From Alkalihalobacillus sp. LMS6 (GTDB taxonomy: Bacteria; Bacillota; Bacilli; Bacillales; Bacillaceae_D), in contig NZ_CP093302.1 of the NCBI RefSeq assembly GCF_024362765.1, positions 802,001 to 866,000 of the forward strand: 64,000 nt of DNA, written 5' to 3'. The notes under the pieces were generated by a model, which made no database searches, was not told the origin of the DNA, and worked only from the letters and a program-made list of their open reading frames with translations. The position numbers were made by a program, and so were the translations under genes. The first letter of the stretch is position 1, and each line of letters begins with the position of its first letter. Positions 44,727 to 53,511 of the stretch are shown here, piece by piece.

Positions 44727-45341
44727 TTGAGAGAGTACTTCGTAGATCAATATGATGAATTTCTCCGACAGAAGAAAAAAATATTAACTTTTCTGAATTT
44801 TAATAAAGGATTCCCCGAACAGATTTTTAAGTCAGAATCACACGCGTATCTTTTTCATGAGTTTGAATGGGTGCTCTCACAAGATGGGTGGAACGCCATT
44901 AAGATGCTATCAGTAGCAACTGGAAATAATACTATTCATCTCTCAATGGTAGACGACTGGGACTATTCAAAAGAAACGTTGAGGAAGTATGGATGTTCCT
45001 TTATGGCCAAGCTGCCAATTTCCTTATCAGGTGATGAGTTTGAAGATCTATTAATAGAAGAAATAGGTAAAACCAATGACTCTCTAAGAATTGTACTAAA
45101 CAAAGCTGTAATCTATCCTGAGTCATTGGATTGGATCATTTATGTGGAACGGGAACATGAACTAGGTGTATTGGCAATAAACAATCACCAATTGAAGCAG
45201 CAACATTTAGAAGAGTGGCTTCCTTTAGGAGAAGAAATCATTGATTTGGTATCTGTTGTATTCCGTGATAAGCTGGTCCCGCTCCGTTTCAAATTTCTAT
45301 TAGAAAAGAATTATGGGGGAAACCTACATAAAGAAGTCTGA
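44727..45341 (+). CDS. Hypothetical immunity-array protein
   Basis: 204 residues, starting with TTG 44727, which lies 9 bases after AAAGGGG. The sequence is soluble with WVLSQDGWNAIKMLSVAT near residue 50, YPESLDWIIYVEREHELGVL near 130 and a C-terminal helix with RFKFLLEKNYGG. I do not recognise a family; the place among orphan immunity genes is the only functional hint. The frame is intact. Confidence 0.55.
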   Translation: MREYFVDQYDEFLRQKKKILTFLNFNKGFPEQIFKSESHAYLFHEFEWVLSQDGWNAIKMLSVATGNNTIHLSMVDDWDYSKETLRKYGCSFMAKLPISLSGDEFEDLLIEEIGKTNDSLRIVLNKAVIYPESLDWIIYVEREHELGVLAINNHQLKQQHLEEWLPLGEEIIDLVSVVFRDKLVPLRFKFLLEKNYGGNLHKEV

Positions 45342-45481
45342 CCGTATATTTATGGAAGATATAAAGTATTTCGATAGTAGTAGAGAGGGCTTAAATTGAT
45401 TAGGCAATTTTGGGGATGCAGAGCATTATACGTGTAATGAAACATAGACAAGAAATTAAATTGATGTGTAGGTGATTAGGA

Positions 45482-45947
45482 TTGATCTTTAGATTAGAAC
45501 TTGACAGCTCTAATGAGTACGACAACGACGCTGGTGAATATACGACGATGGAAGAGGAAATTATTGAATTATTAACCTATTTAAATAAGGAAGGTTATGT
45601 AATCTACGAATACATGGTTGCCCGCAAGTCACCAATCACTCCTCTATTAGTTCTCCCTTTGTCGAGCGGTTTTTTGTGTAGGCGAAACCTTTTCTTCTTT
45701 GAAAAAGAATATTGCCGATTATCGTTACGAAGTATCTGCCGTTAATGATTTGGTAGGAACAAAAGTAAGTATAGAAGAGTCATTGTTAAAAAATAATTGT
45801 ACATTGACGAACGATAACTTGGAGAGAGAGATGCTGGACATTTTTGACATGCATATAAGAATAGTAGAATCTGCATCGATATCAATCAGCACAAAAAATG
45901 GAGATCTTTTGAAAAAGTTATGTTCTTCTTTACCATACGCTACATAA
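45482..45947 (+). pseudogene. Immunity-like gene with frameshift at a T6 tract
   Basis: Two overlapping frames make sense only together. The first (from 45482) gives MIFRLELDSSNEYDNDAGEY and runs on to PLSSGF at a T6 run (45670-45675). Removing one T would continue it as CVGETFSSLKKNIADYRYEV in the second frame, which is open to 45947, for about 154 residues. No family recognised. Either a decayed gene or a sequencing indel. Confidence 0.6.
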
Positions 45948-45971
45948 GGTACGTCGAGGGGAGATTCGATT

Positions 45972-46444
45972 ATGAGAATTATTTGGGGAAATATTGAAGC
46001 CGATTGCGATCCTTTCGTCTAGAAACGTTTTTAGAGCCGTTTGATAAGGAATTTATTTGCGCTTATGACTGGGTTTTCAGTGATGTGGATTCGTATACCT
46101 TTCAGATTAATGATCAAGAAGGATGCAGCAGTCTGTTTGATCGTGAACAATTCTGGTTGACTGGAGAGGCGCTTTTACGGCACTTAAAGCATGTAAGTAC
46201 GCTTGTTATTTTCGGGCTCGTAATAGCAGTTAAAAAAGAATGCACGCTTCCGTCTAAGGTGCATTATCCAAAGTTAGTGGATCACCCTGATTATTGGAAG
46301 GACACCTACACGTCAGCTGTACCAAATCAAATTTTGGAGATTGCTTTCTTTGACAGCACGGATATTCTCATTACAACGAATGACAGTGACATGATCGAAC
46401 AGATTAAAAAGTGGTATCCTCATTTTATAAATTATTATGGTTAA
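45972..46444 (+). pseudogene. Immunity-like gene with early frameshift
   Basis: GAGGGGAG at 45956-45963 and ATG 45972 are a strong start, but the frame (MRIIWGNIEADCDPFV) stops at 46020. A second frame open from about 46004 continues convincingly as SFRLETFLEPFDKEFICAYD to 46444. One missing base near 46009 explains both. The rebuilt protein of about 157 residues vaguely recalls small DUF2691-like Bacillus proteins; not certain. Confidence 0.6.
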
Positions 46445-46467
46445 ATCCTTTATAGAGGGAGGGAAAC

Positions 46468-46971
46468 ATGACAAGTGACAAATTTGAAATGGATGAGTTA
46501 AACATCTTAACGGACGCACCAATCGAGAAAGTAGAAGTGCTAGCAGGAAAGTACCTGTATTACCTACAGTTCACTAATCAAACAGATCTAATTGATATGG
46601 TAGCGAAGCACACCCTAACAAACTTAATAGTTTGTATGGATCTCCTCGTTCCTTTAAAAGAAGAATTTTATAAAGCGATTCGTAGTGAAAAGTACCACTT
46701 TCCTAAGAGAGAAAAACGTGGCTTACAATATGTAGAGGTATGGTTAGAAGAAATAGATCTAAAACAGTCAAGCGAATTTTTTCGTTTTATCATGTTTGTC
46801 ATAGAATTAAACGTATTTACCTTTATTGTTCTTAACCCAAGAGGACAATTACATGATTATCTTGTAAACGATAAAGTAAGAATTCATTTACGAGAAAATG
46901 AGGAGATTGTTGTATTTGACTATGATGGCGCAGGCGCATTTTATTTTACAAATAAAAGATTATCGCATTAA
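46468..46971 (+). CDS. Hypothetical immunity-array protein
   Basis: 167 residues, start ATG 46468 with GAGGGAGGG about 5-13 bases upstream. Contains VEVLAGKYLYYLQFTNQTDL and FFRFIMFVIELNVFTFIVLN, a hydrophobic stretch that is probably a buried strand-helix rather than a membrane helix. C-terminal strands EEIVVFDYDGAGAFYFTNKR. No known family recognised. Intact frame. Confidence 0.55.
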   Translation: MTSDKFEMDELNILTDAPIEKVEVLAGKYLYYLQFTNQTDLIDMVAKHTLTNLIVCMDLLVPLKEEFYKAIRSEKYHFPKREKRGLQYVEVWLEEIDLKQSSEFFRFIMFVIELNVFTFIVLNPRGQLHDYLVNDKVRIHLRENEEIVVFDYDGAGAFYFTNKRLSH

Positions 46972-47004
46972 CGAGAGTGGGATAAATGCGGAATAGAGGA
47001 ATCA

Positions 47005-47442
47005 ATGAACGTTCGTTTACTACATAGAGAAGAAGCTGAACTCGTTTGGCGCACCATAGGAAAACGGTACGGTTATCCTGATAGTGGGCGTAGATTTAAA
47101 CTACCAAAACCGTATATACGTTTTGATATAAGCACTAAATTTGCTTGTGAAACAGATGAACTAGAACGAACAGTTTTAACGGCTATGAAAGCTTGTACCA
47201 TAGCAGGTGAAACCATTTATGCGATGGACTGGCGGCATGACTGTTATGAATTTGACCCAAGAAAGCCAATTGAGCGTGATGAGTGGAATGAATGGCTCGT
47301 ACCGTTATTTCCGAATGGTGATTATGTTATTTTTTTACAGAAAAACTTTCAGTGGGGCTATTTGGGCCATCCGTGGAATAAAGAAATTGCGGTTTTTGGT
47401 GAGTCTTTTATTCGGCATTTGAATGTAATCACGAGAATTTAG
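47005..47442 (+). CDS. DUF2716 family protein, probable immunity
   Basis: 145 residues. The motif string IYAMDWRHDCYEFDP, WLVPLFPNGDYVIFL and GYLGHPWNKEIAVFG matches the DUF2716 family of Bacillus, whose members are frequent beside WapA/RHS toxins and are regarded as immunity candidates. Start ATG 47005, preceded by a weak AGAGGAA site. Its cognate toxin tip is not next to it, so it may protect against neighbours' toxins. Confidence 0.8.
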   Translation: MNVRLLHREEAELVWRTIGKRYGYPDSGRRFKLPKPYIRFDISTKFACETDELERTVLTAMKACTIAGETIYAMDWRHDCYEFDPRKPIERDEWNEWLVPLFPNGDYVIFLQKNFQWGYLGHPWNKEIAVFGESFIRHLNVITRI

Positions 47443-47493
47443 ATACAGTGATGAGCAGTGGAAGTAGAGACTAGCATAATAGAGGTGATAATT

Positions 47494-48162
47494 ATGAGTC
47501 GTGAACTGAAAAGACAGCATCCTGCATACAAAATCGTTAAAAATCATTCTACGAACCCGTCCACTCATTTTTTTGGAGGGCAGTCGTGGAACTTACCTAA
47601 GTGTAAAATTTGCCTGACATCTATGCACCAGATCTTTACGCTCGATGTGACTAGATTTAGAGAGCAAAATTTTGATAAAAAAATCAGCGAGTTACCGCTA
47701 TTCTCTTGTTTAAATTGTTCGCTTTTTTGGGAGAAGCAATATTTTAAACTGGATTTCATCAATCAATCAGCAAGCATCATGAGGCAAGATCAAGAAGACT
47801 TTGAACAGCAAGAGGAAGAAGATCGCATCCTGAATCCGCTCCCGTTCATATCAATTGAATTAGATGACGTACATGAGAAAGACGATCAAACCGATGACGA
47901 AACGATTGATCGTCTGTTCTTTGAATTTGGAACAGCGTATGTAGGACGCGTTTTTGGGGAACCAGTTATTGCTCAAGATCCGCTTCAAGATTGTTGTTTA
48001 CGTTGCGATGGAAAGCTTCAATTTATTGCACAGATTACAGGCGATAGCGACATGGAAAAGATGTTTCAGGAAGATATTGATTTCTTCTTCGGTGAAACCA
48101 TGCTTTACTTTTCTCTTTGTAGCCGCTGTGATGTGTTGATGGTGGAACCACAGTCGATCTAG
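47494..48162 (+). CDS. Cysteine-pair protein, DUF1963/YwqG-like, immunity-array
   Basis: 222 residues with four Cys pairs (CKIC, CLNC, CLRC, CSRC), so probably zinc-stabilised. FGGQSWNLPKCKIC followed by a hydrophobic strand, and CDGKLQFIAQITGD later, resemble the GG.P.W...P.C..CG..M.FIAQ layout of YwqG/DUF1963 proteins. An acidic linker (residues 105-145) separates two halves. AGAGGTGA before ATG 47494 supports this start over TTG/GTG upstream at 47458. Confidence 0.55.
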   Translation: MSRELKRQHPAYKIVKNHSTNPSTHFFGGQSWNLPKCKICLTSMHQIFTLDVTRFREQNFDKKISELPLFSCLNCSLFWEKQYFKLDFINQSASIMRQDQEDFEQQEEEDRILNPLPFISIELDDVHEKDDQTDDETIDRLFFEFGTAYVGRVFGEPVIAQDPLQDCCLRCDGKLQFIAQITGDSDMEKMFQEDIDFFFGETMLYFSLCSRCDVLMVEPQSI

Positions 48163-48172
48163 GGGTGTGAGT

Positions 48173-48547
48173 ATGAATAGTAGAATGTATCATCATACGG
48201 CGTTTACGAATGAACTAGAAATCAAGCTCGAAAGGATTGCCACGATAGCTAAAAAAGTAGCAGCGAATGTAACTGAAACGTATAAGCAACCATTTAAGGA
48301 ATTCGGAGTTGAATTGTTTGTCAATGTTTATGAGCCAGAGAAAGGTTGGTTTGATAACGACTCTGAACTCACAATTCAAATTGCATTAATGGAAGAAGGT
48401 CATTTATCAGATGATGAGTATATTCCGATTTGGACGATTGAGAGAAAGTGGTTTAAGCCAAAAGGTCTGTTGGATTTTGAGAGTGAATTAGATCTAGTTA
48501 AAGAGTTAGAAGAAACTATTGAGACACTCTATTCTACTTTTTCTTAG
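48173..48547 (+). CDS. Small immunity-like protein, paralogue of 44219-44644
   Basis: About 124 residues, soluble, no recognised domain, related to the product of 44219-44644 through the WFD...IW...WFK.KG.L pattern. ATG 48173 is 4 bases after GGGGTG. It is the last gene of the island: its stop overlaps the truncated end of the oppositely oriented Nramp remnant. Confidence 0.5.
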   Translation: MNSRMYHHTAFTNELEIKLERIATIAKKVAANVTETYKQPFKEFGVELFVNVYEPEKGWFDNDSELTIQIALMEEGHLSDDEYIPIWTIERKWFKPKGLLDFESELDLVKELEETIETLYSTFS

Positions 48548-48812
48548 TATAAAACAACGTTGTGAGGGGTGCTGTCGCGACCGTCCAGTTCATTACCGGG
48601 CGTTGAATAAAATAGCCAACCAGGCACGCTAAAACAAGAATCCAAGCAAGACCAAAGCCAAATTGTGCACCAGCGACAGATACGGTGGTGACAGTTCCTG
48701 GGCCAATAATACATGCAGCGACGATCGCTCCTGGACCCCAAGATTTCCACCAAGGGAGGGATGGGGCTTGTAATGGCGGCTTAGCCATTTTTTCTCTCAT
48801 TAAATTGGTCAT
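48534..48812 (-). pseudogene. Truncated Nramp-family metal transporter (N-terminal remnant)
   Basis: AAAAGGAGTG precedes the ATG pair at 48815/48812, so the 5' end looks authentic. The translation has PSLPWWKSWGPGAIVAACII and GPGTVTTVSVAGAQFGFGLA, the start of an Nramp Mn2+/Fe2+ transporter (helices 1-2), then stops after about 90 of the usual 400 or more residues. No distal part is seen at the island's other end, so the insertion was accompanied by deletion. Confidence 0.8.
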
Positions 48813-48913
48813 CATGCACACTCCTTTTCTATGACATGATTGTACCAATCAATTGATTATTTTTTCTGATTGTTGTGAAGTTATCTACGTAAAGTTTTTT
48901 AGACAAATGAAAG

Positions 48914-48945
48914 GAGCTTGCTCAAAACAAGATGAGCAAGCTCAT
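48914..48945 (-). terminator. Hairpin downstream of minus-strand membrane protein
   Basis: GAGCTTGCTC / GAGCAAGCTC, 10-bp perfect stem with a 10-base loop, just past the stop at 48951. T runs are short in both directions, so termination efficiency is uncertain. Confidence 0.5.
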
Positions 48946-48950
48946 TCTTT

Positions 48951-49661
48951 TTACCAATTAAAGATTGCCTTTAACGTTAGTAACGAAATGGCATAAACGA
49001 GAGAAGCAATTAAGAAGGTTGGCAAGTGGGCGTAGTCTTCTTCTGGAAGTTCTTTACTTATGACGTTGAAAATCATGGCTCCCGAACTAAAAGCAATGAG
49101 AGAATCAACGAATAGTCCAGTTGAAGGGCCAAATGTTCCAGCTGCAGCACCGATAAGTGTAGTAGTGGCAAGGATATAACGGCCGTAGCGACGGTGTACA
49201 CGCTCATTATCACGTCCAATATGGTAGGAAATTCCGATAAAGTGAAGCCCTACTGCCACCCCGTAAAAAAGGGCTTCGACTGTTTTTACGTCGGATGCAA
49301 AGACAATATAAGAGATCATAAACGTATAAATCGCAAAAAACGCGACTTGCACAAAATAGGATGCATCGGCATTCATTGATTTTGCACGATCGGCCTTGGC
49401 AAATTTATAGACACTGTAATAAACAATTAAGCCTAATAAACCAAGAAAATAAAGCTCTGAATCTAAGGCAAGGTCGCCACCTAGTTGGTCTTGTTCTTCG
49501 TGCATAGTCGGTAAGATGTAGACAAATACATAAGCAATCGCAACGCCACCTGACAGAGAGAGAATTTTTCTTTCTGCAATCGGTGTTCCGCGAATGATTG
49601 TTAACGCAAATAGTTGTATGGTGATCAAAATTACCCCAATGATGATGGATTCTATTGTCAT
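48951..49661 (-). CDS. Multi-pass membrane protein of unknown function (ZIP-like topology)
   Basis: About 236 residues with seven to eight hydrophobic helices. GGVAIAYVFVYILPTMHEEQ early and GLHFIGISYHIGRDNE in the middle have His/Glu residues near membrane helices reminiscent of metal transporters, but no family is certain. The start ATG 49661 follows a GGGGGA box, better than the upstream ATG at 49694. Monocistronic. Confidence 0.65.
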   Translation of the reverse strand: MTIESIIIGVILITIQLFALTIIRGTPIAERKILSLSGGVAIAYVFVYILPTMHEEQDQLGGDLALDSELYFLGLLGLIVYYSVYKFAKADRAKSMNADASYFVQVAFFAIYTFMISYIVFASDVKTVEALFYGVAVGLHFIGISYHIGRDNERVHRRYGRYILATTTLIGAAAGTFGPSTGLFVDSLIAFSSGAMIFNVISKELPEEDYAHLPTFLIASLVYAISLLTLKAIFNW

Positions 49662-49818
49662 GTTGTTTCCCCCTTGAATTTCACTCCATTCCATACCCGT
49701 TTTTCCGTATCAATAAGGTTACAGTTGTGTAAAGAAAACGTGAAAAACGGTGTACTTGTCTAAAGTGAAATGGTTTTGTCCATGCTGGATAGGAGTGGTT
49801 ATGTGAGGAGGTTATGTT

Positions 49819-50496
49819 GTGGAGAATTTGCTTCAAACAACATTAGAATTAACGGTGGGGTTATTTGCATTATTGATTTTAACAAAATTAATGGGGAAAA
49901 CATCATTTGCGCAAATTACGCCGTTTGATTTTATTTCAGCCTTAATTTTAGGGGAACTTGTAGGAAATGCGATCTATGATGATGAAATAAAAATAGGCAC
50001 GATCCTGTTTTCTGTCTTAATCTGGGGACTTTTACTTTATATTATTGAGTGGGCAACCCAACGTTTTCGTAAAACAAGGAAGTTTTTTGAGGGAAATCCA
50101 TCAATTATTATTCAAAATGGACATTTAAACCGTAACGAAATGAAACGGAATAAGCTTGATATGAATCAGTTGCAGCACTTATTAAGGCAGAAAGACGCTT
50201 TTTCAGTGCGAGAGGTCGCGTATGCAGTTTTGGAAACCGATGGACAAATTAGTGTGTTAAAGAAACAGAAATACGATCAGCCTACGTTTGAAGATTTTAA
50301 GATGACGGAAAATCCCGTTCATCTACCAGTCACCTTCATTAACGACGGGATTGTTGATTGGGAGAACATAAAAAAAGCGGGTCTTGATGAGAATTGGTTA
50401 GATAAGCAGCTGTACGAACAACGAATTGATCATTACCGCGATGTGTTTTACTTGGAATGGAAGTACGATGAGGGTATTTACCTTGAGAAGATGTGA
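49819..50496 (+). CDS. YetF/DUF421 family membrane protein
   Basis: 225 residues. Three N-terminal helices with LLILTKLMGKTSFAQITPFD (near residue 18), then the cytoplasmic DUF421 domain with NPSIIIQNGHLNRNEMKRNK, LRQKDAFSVREVAYAVLETD and QISVLKK. The role of YetF-type proteins is unclear, though some are linked to spore properties. GTG 49819 follows GAGGAGG. It ends at a bidirectional terminator shared with the phosphatase gene. Confidence 0.9.
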   Translation: MENLLQTTLELTVGLFALLILTKLMGKTSFAQITPFDFISALILGELVGNAIYDDEIKIGTILFSVLIWGLLLYIIEWATQRFRKTRKFFEGNPSIIIQNGHLNRNEMKRNKLDMNQLQHLLRQKDAFSVREVAYAVLETDGQISVLKKQKYDQPTFEDFKMTENPVHLPVTFINDGIVDWENIKKAGLDENWLDKQLYEQRIDHYRDVFYLEWKYDEGIYLEKM

Positions 50497-50523
50497 TTGG
50501 TTTTAAATCACATCTTCTTTTTT
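50487..50523 (+). terminator. Bidirectional terminator
   Basis: 12-bp perfect stem GAAGATGTGATT / AATCACATCTTC with a 7-base loop and T6 tail; the minus-strand phosphatase gene ends at its right side. Confidence 0.85.
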
Positions 50524-51547
50524 ATGTACATGCTTTCGGAATCCAGCCAATATAGCCGTCTTTTTTAACAAGATCATAGCCACTGCACTGGTCATCCAAC
50601 ATATAGACCGTCTCTCCTTCCCTGACGGTTAAAAACGTAGCACTAACGTCGCCTTTGCATTGCCAAGTTTCGTCTTCAAAAACTAAATGCTCATTTTTTA
50701 TCCAGTAAGTTGTCTCGTGAATCCTGTGGTAACACAAGGTGAAGTGCGTCCGCTCTTCTTTTTTCTCTACAGCATAATGAGGCCAACTGATGGTTCCACG
50801 ATCTTTGTTATTTGCATAAGGTTGAATAATTTGCTTAACGCGAGTGAGGTGATCCACATACGTTGTGTGAAAGATCCCATTTTCAAGTGTAACGCCGTTT
50901 AGCTGTCCATATTGTTTAATGTGCAGTCCACCATCAAGTGACAGAATGCGCTGTTTGTGGTCAATGATTGGATTGTGGTGGCTACCCTCATCGCGTAAAT
51001 AATTATTCGTCGGCCAATGACCAACCACAACCATTTTGTGTTCCAAGTGACCTTCTGTGTAAAAAGACGGCAGGGCATATGCGTTCATCAATGTTGTTTG
51101 TCGCCAATCTGCTCGTTTTTCGATTCCCGCGTGAATGATAATAAATTGTTCGGATTCATAGGCGTGCAGGAGATTGTTTAACCAATTAAGTTCAGTTAAG
51201 AAATGCTGTTTACAAAAAAGAGATACTTCTTTAATAGATGAAAAATTTTCTAGACGTTGCTGTTTTTCAGCGAGCATTTCATGAATAAGAGAAAATGGCT
51301 GTCTTTGTAAATAGGGCATGAGTTTTTCATTTTCATGTAGTAGGTGAAGCATAATGGCGTCGTTATTTCCGAGCGTTATATAAACACTCTGTTGATGACA
51401 CAGATCCATAACATAGCGGATGACGCCTAGGCTATTTGGACCTTTCTCGCATAAGTCGCCATTCATCATCAGTATATCCTGTTCGCGAACATTCATTTTG
51501 ACTAACAATTTTTTAAGTAAATCGAGATCGCCATGAATGTCAGACAT
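50522..51547 (-). CDS. Calcineurin-like metallophosphatase with C-terminal SH3-like domain
   Basis: 341 residues. The metal motifs of the ApaH/PrpE class are present: MSDIHGDLD at the N-terminus, MNGDLCEKGPNS, TLGNND, HAGIEKR and VVGHWPT. The last 60 residues look like an SH3-type beta domain ending GYIGWIPKACT. It should dephosphorylate a phosphoprotein or nucleotide. The start ATG at 51547 lacks a well-placed ribosome binding site, and it sits immediately at the first motif, so an unusual upstream start is possible. Confidence 0.82.
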   Translation of the reverse strand: MSDIHGDLDLLKKLLVKMNVREQDILMMNGDLCEKGPNSLGVIRYVMDLCHQQSVYITLGNNDAIMLHLLHENEKLMPYLQRQPFSLIHEMLAEKQQRLENFSSIKEVSLFCKQHFLTELNWLNNLLHAYESEQFIIIHAGIEKRADWRQTTLMNAYALPSFYTEGHLEHKMVVVGHWPTNNYLRDEGSHHNPIIDHKQRILSLDGGLHIKQYGQLNGVTLENGIFHTTYVDHLTRVKQIIQPYANNKDRGTISWPHYAVEKKEERTHFTLCYHRIHETTYWIKNEHLVFEDETWQCKGDVSATFLTVREGETVYMLDDQCSGYDLVKKDGYIGWIPKACT

Positions 51548-51671
51548 AAAATGGGCTCGTCTCCCAAGTAATGAGATGTTCTCAGTTGTTAACAGATGGA
51601 GGTCCCCCTAATATTGTCAATTGTTTATAAGATTCTTTTCTTGGTGATTTTAAAAAATCCTGTTAATGCAC

Positions 51672-51704
51672 GAAAAAAAATGACCCCGAAAGGTCATCTT
51701 TTTC
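51672..51704 (-). terminator. Terminator of the YjcZ-like gene
   Basis: Stem AGATGACC / GGTCATTT-type on the minus strand around CTTTCGG, followed by a T8 run; flanking A and T tracts make it possibly bidirectional. Confidence 0.7.
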
Positions 51705-51725
51705 TTACTCGTTTAGAAAGGCGAA

Positions 51726-51848
51726 TTAGCAGTATCCGCCGCCACCTACATAAGAAGCTCCGATGATGATAAGCAAAATGAATAGTACTACTACTAATGC
51801 AAATCCGCCACCAGCTCCAGCTCCGTAACCACCGCCTGCGTATGACAC
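51726..51848 (-). CDS. YjcZ-family small protein
   Basis: A 40-residue peptide read from GTG 51848 ([20 protein letters not shown], then [19 protein letters not shown]). The Gly/Tyr-rich N-terminus followed by a single hydrophobic helix and the ending [10 protein letters not shown] is the signature of YjcZ proteins, which are often sporulation-associated. AAGGGGG lies about 8 bases upstream. Divergent from the TSUP exporter gene. Confidence 0.85.
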   Translation of the reverse strand: MSYAGGGYGAGAGGGFALVVVLFILLIIIGASYVGGGGYC

Positions 51849-52015
51849 TTGGCATGCCCCCTTCCTGCGTTTCTCTATATCAAGGTATGCAGGTGTACCC
51901 TAAATGGTTTGTAGTTTCTTCAAAGAATTTCAAAAGCAGGGCATTCGCCTAGATGTTTTGGCTTACGTGAAAATCGTGTTAAAGTAGGAGGGTTAAGGGA
52001 TGGAGGCGCATAGGC

Positions 52016-52732
52016 GTGGGTAGTTTTTTATTTCTTTTAATCGTATTTTTTGCATCTATTCTTCAAGCGGCAACGGGCTTTGGTTTCTCCATTGTGGCAA
52101 CACCGTTTTTATTATTTTTATTTGTGCCAGATGTGGCGATACAAGTGAATTTACTCGTATCCATTGTGATCTCGTTATTTTTGTTTATTCAAATTCGTCA
52201 AGATGTGTACATTCCTCTTGTTAAAAGACTTGTAATGGGGAGTATCATTGGGGCGCCTTTAGGTGTCTTACTTCTCCAACTCGTCAGTGAAACGGTTGTG
52301 AAAGCAAGTGTAGGTATCCTGTTAATTTTGGTGACAATTCTTCTGATTCTGCCATTTACTATGCGGCAAACAAATGGTCGAGATGTTGGGATAGGCGGTC
52401 TTTCTGGTACGTTAACTGCAAGTATCGGGATGCCTGGGCCTCCTTTACTCGCTTATTTTGCCGGCGTGAAGATGACGAAAGAACAAACTCGTGCAACGAC
52501 ACTGGCGTTTTTCTTGATTATTTATCCAATTAGTTTTGGATTACAGTGGGTGACGCTCGGTATTAGCGGAGATGTATGGGGACTTGTTGGCATGGCGCTG
52601 CCAGTAGTGGTGATCGGGCTGGTTGTTGGCCAACTGTTGTTTAAACGAATGAACCAAGTGTTGTTTCGCAACGTGACGTATGTGTTGCTTTTGTTAGCAG
52701 GGATCGGACTGCTTGTTGAAACGTTTCTATAA
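52016..52732 (+). CDS. TSUP/TauE-SafE family membrane exporter
   Basis: 238 residues with seven to eight membrane helices. The opening LQAATGFGFSIVATPFLLFL and the mid-protein LSGTLTASIGMPGPPLLAYF are the two conserved repeats of TSUP proteins, which move sulfonates, sulfite or other sulfur and organic anions. GTG 52016 follows GGAGG by about 9 bases. Single-gene unit; the substrate is not indicated. Confidence 0.9.
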   Translation: MGSFLFLLIVFFASILQAATGFGFSIVATPFLLFLFVPDVAIQVNLLVSIVISLFLFIQIRQDVYIPLVKRLVMGSIIGAPLGVLLLQLVSETVVKASVGILLILVTILLILPFTMRQTNGRDVGIGGLSGTLTASIGMPGPPLLAYFAGVKMTKEQTRATTLAFFLIIYPISFGLQWVTLGISGDVWGLVGMALPVVVIGLVVGQLLFKRMNQVLFRNVTYVLLLLAGIGLLVETFL

Positions 52733-52746
52733 AGTGGCATCACGAA

Positions 52747-52782
52747 GAGACGAATGATCTAATTGAGGATGATTCGTCTTTC
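52747..52782 (+). terminator. Hairpin between convergent genes
   Basis: AGACGAAT / ATTCGTCT stem with inner ATC/GAT pairing; lies between the TSUP gene and the convergent GNAT gene. T tail is short. Confidence 0.5.
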
Positions 52783-52798
52783 GCATGTCTGATAGTAG

Positions 52799-53335
52799 TC
52801 ATGATTCGTTAAGGTAGTGGGATTGTAGTAAGCCCATATGAATAATGTCGATCCATTCGCCATTTCGGAAAATCGCTTCTTTACTCCGACCTTCTTGAAC
52901 AAAGCCTACCTTTTCATAAACGTGAATGGCTCTTTCGTTTGTGGAAAAGACACGTAACGATACTCGATGTAAGTTTAATTCTAAGAAAGCATACGACAGG
53001 AGAATCGAGAGCGCTTCAGTCCCATATCCCTTGCCCCAATAACTCTTCTCACCAATATCTAGAATGCATTCAGCATTCCGGTTTTTCGTATCGATTCCAA
53101 TTAATGCCGTTACCCCGATGGCAACACAATCGCCCATTTGTTCAATGATGTACGATTTGGAGTGCGTATCGGAACGCATGACGTTTTCGACAAATGCCTG
53201 TGTTTCTTCATATGTATAGAGGTCGAGTGCAAGACTTGTTGAAGCCATAACGTCTACGTCATTTCGCCATTGGTGATAAGTAGGTGTATCGGTGGTTTCC
53301 ATTTTCCTAAGTCGCAAGCGCGTTGATTGAAACAT
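52799..53335 (-). CDS. GNAT acetyltransferase, RimJ/RimL type
   Basis: 178 residues. The start MFQSTRLRLRKMETTDTPTY is typical of the RimJ/RimL group, ILDIGEKSYWGKGYGTEALS is the acetyl-CoA binding loop and NERAIHVYEKVGFVQEG the C-terminal motif. Probably acetylates a protein N-terminus or a small amine. AAAGGAGATT sets the ATG at 53335; an upstream ATG at 53398 lacks such a site. Confidence 0.88.
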   Translation of the reverse strand: MFQSTRLRLRKMETTDTPTYHQWRNDVDVMASTSLALDLYTYEETQAFVENVMRSDTHSKSYIIEQMGDCVAIGVTALIGIDTKNRNAECILDIGEKSYWGKGYGTEALSILLSYAFLELNLHRVSLRVFSTNERAIHVYEKVGFVQEGRSKEAIFRNGEWIDIIHMGLLQSHYLNES

Positions 53336-53511
53336 CTGTAATCTCCTTTTATTGATTGATTTACTGAAAATTTTAGCATTTTTTTGTGAGAACGACAAAA
53401 AAATTCAGAAATCACGTACAAATAGATTAATAGACTGTGTTTTGTTCGTATTTAGATTGGTTTTTTCTATTTTTTTTCGGAAGTGTGTGCTAAAATAAAC
53501 AAAAACGTAAA

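Noticed and set aside
46790-46860. Membrane helix in the immunity-array protein at 46468
   Set aside because: A single hydrophobic stretch interrupted by Glu and Asn in a small soluble-looking protein; more likely a buried strand-helix.
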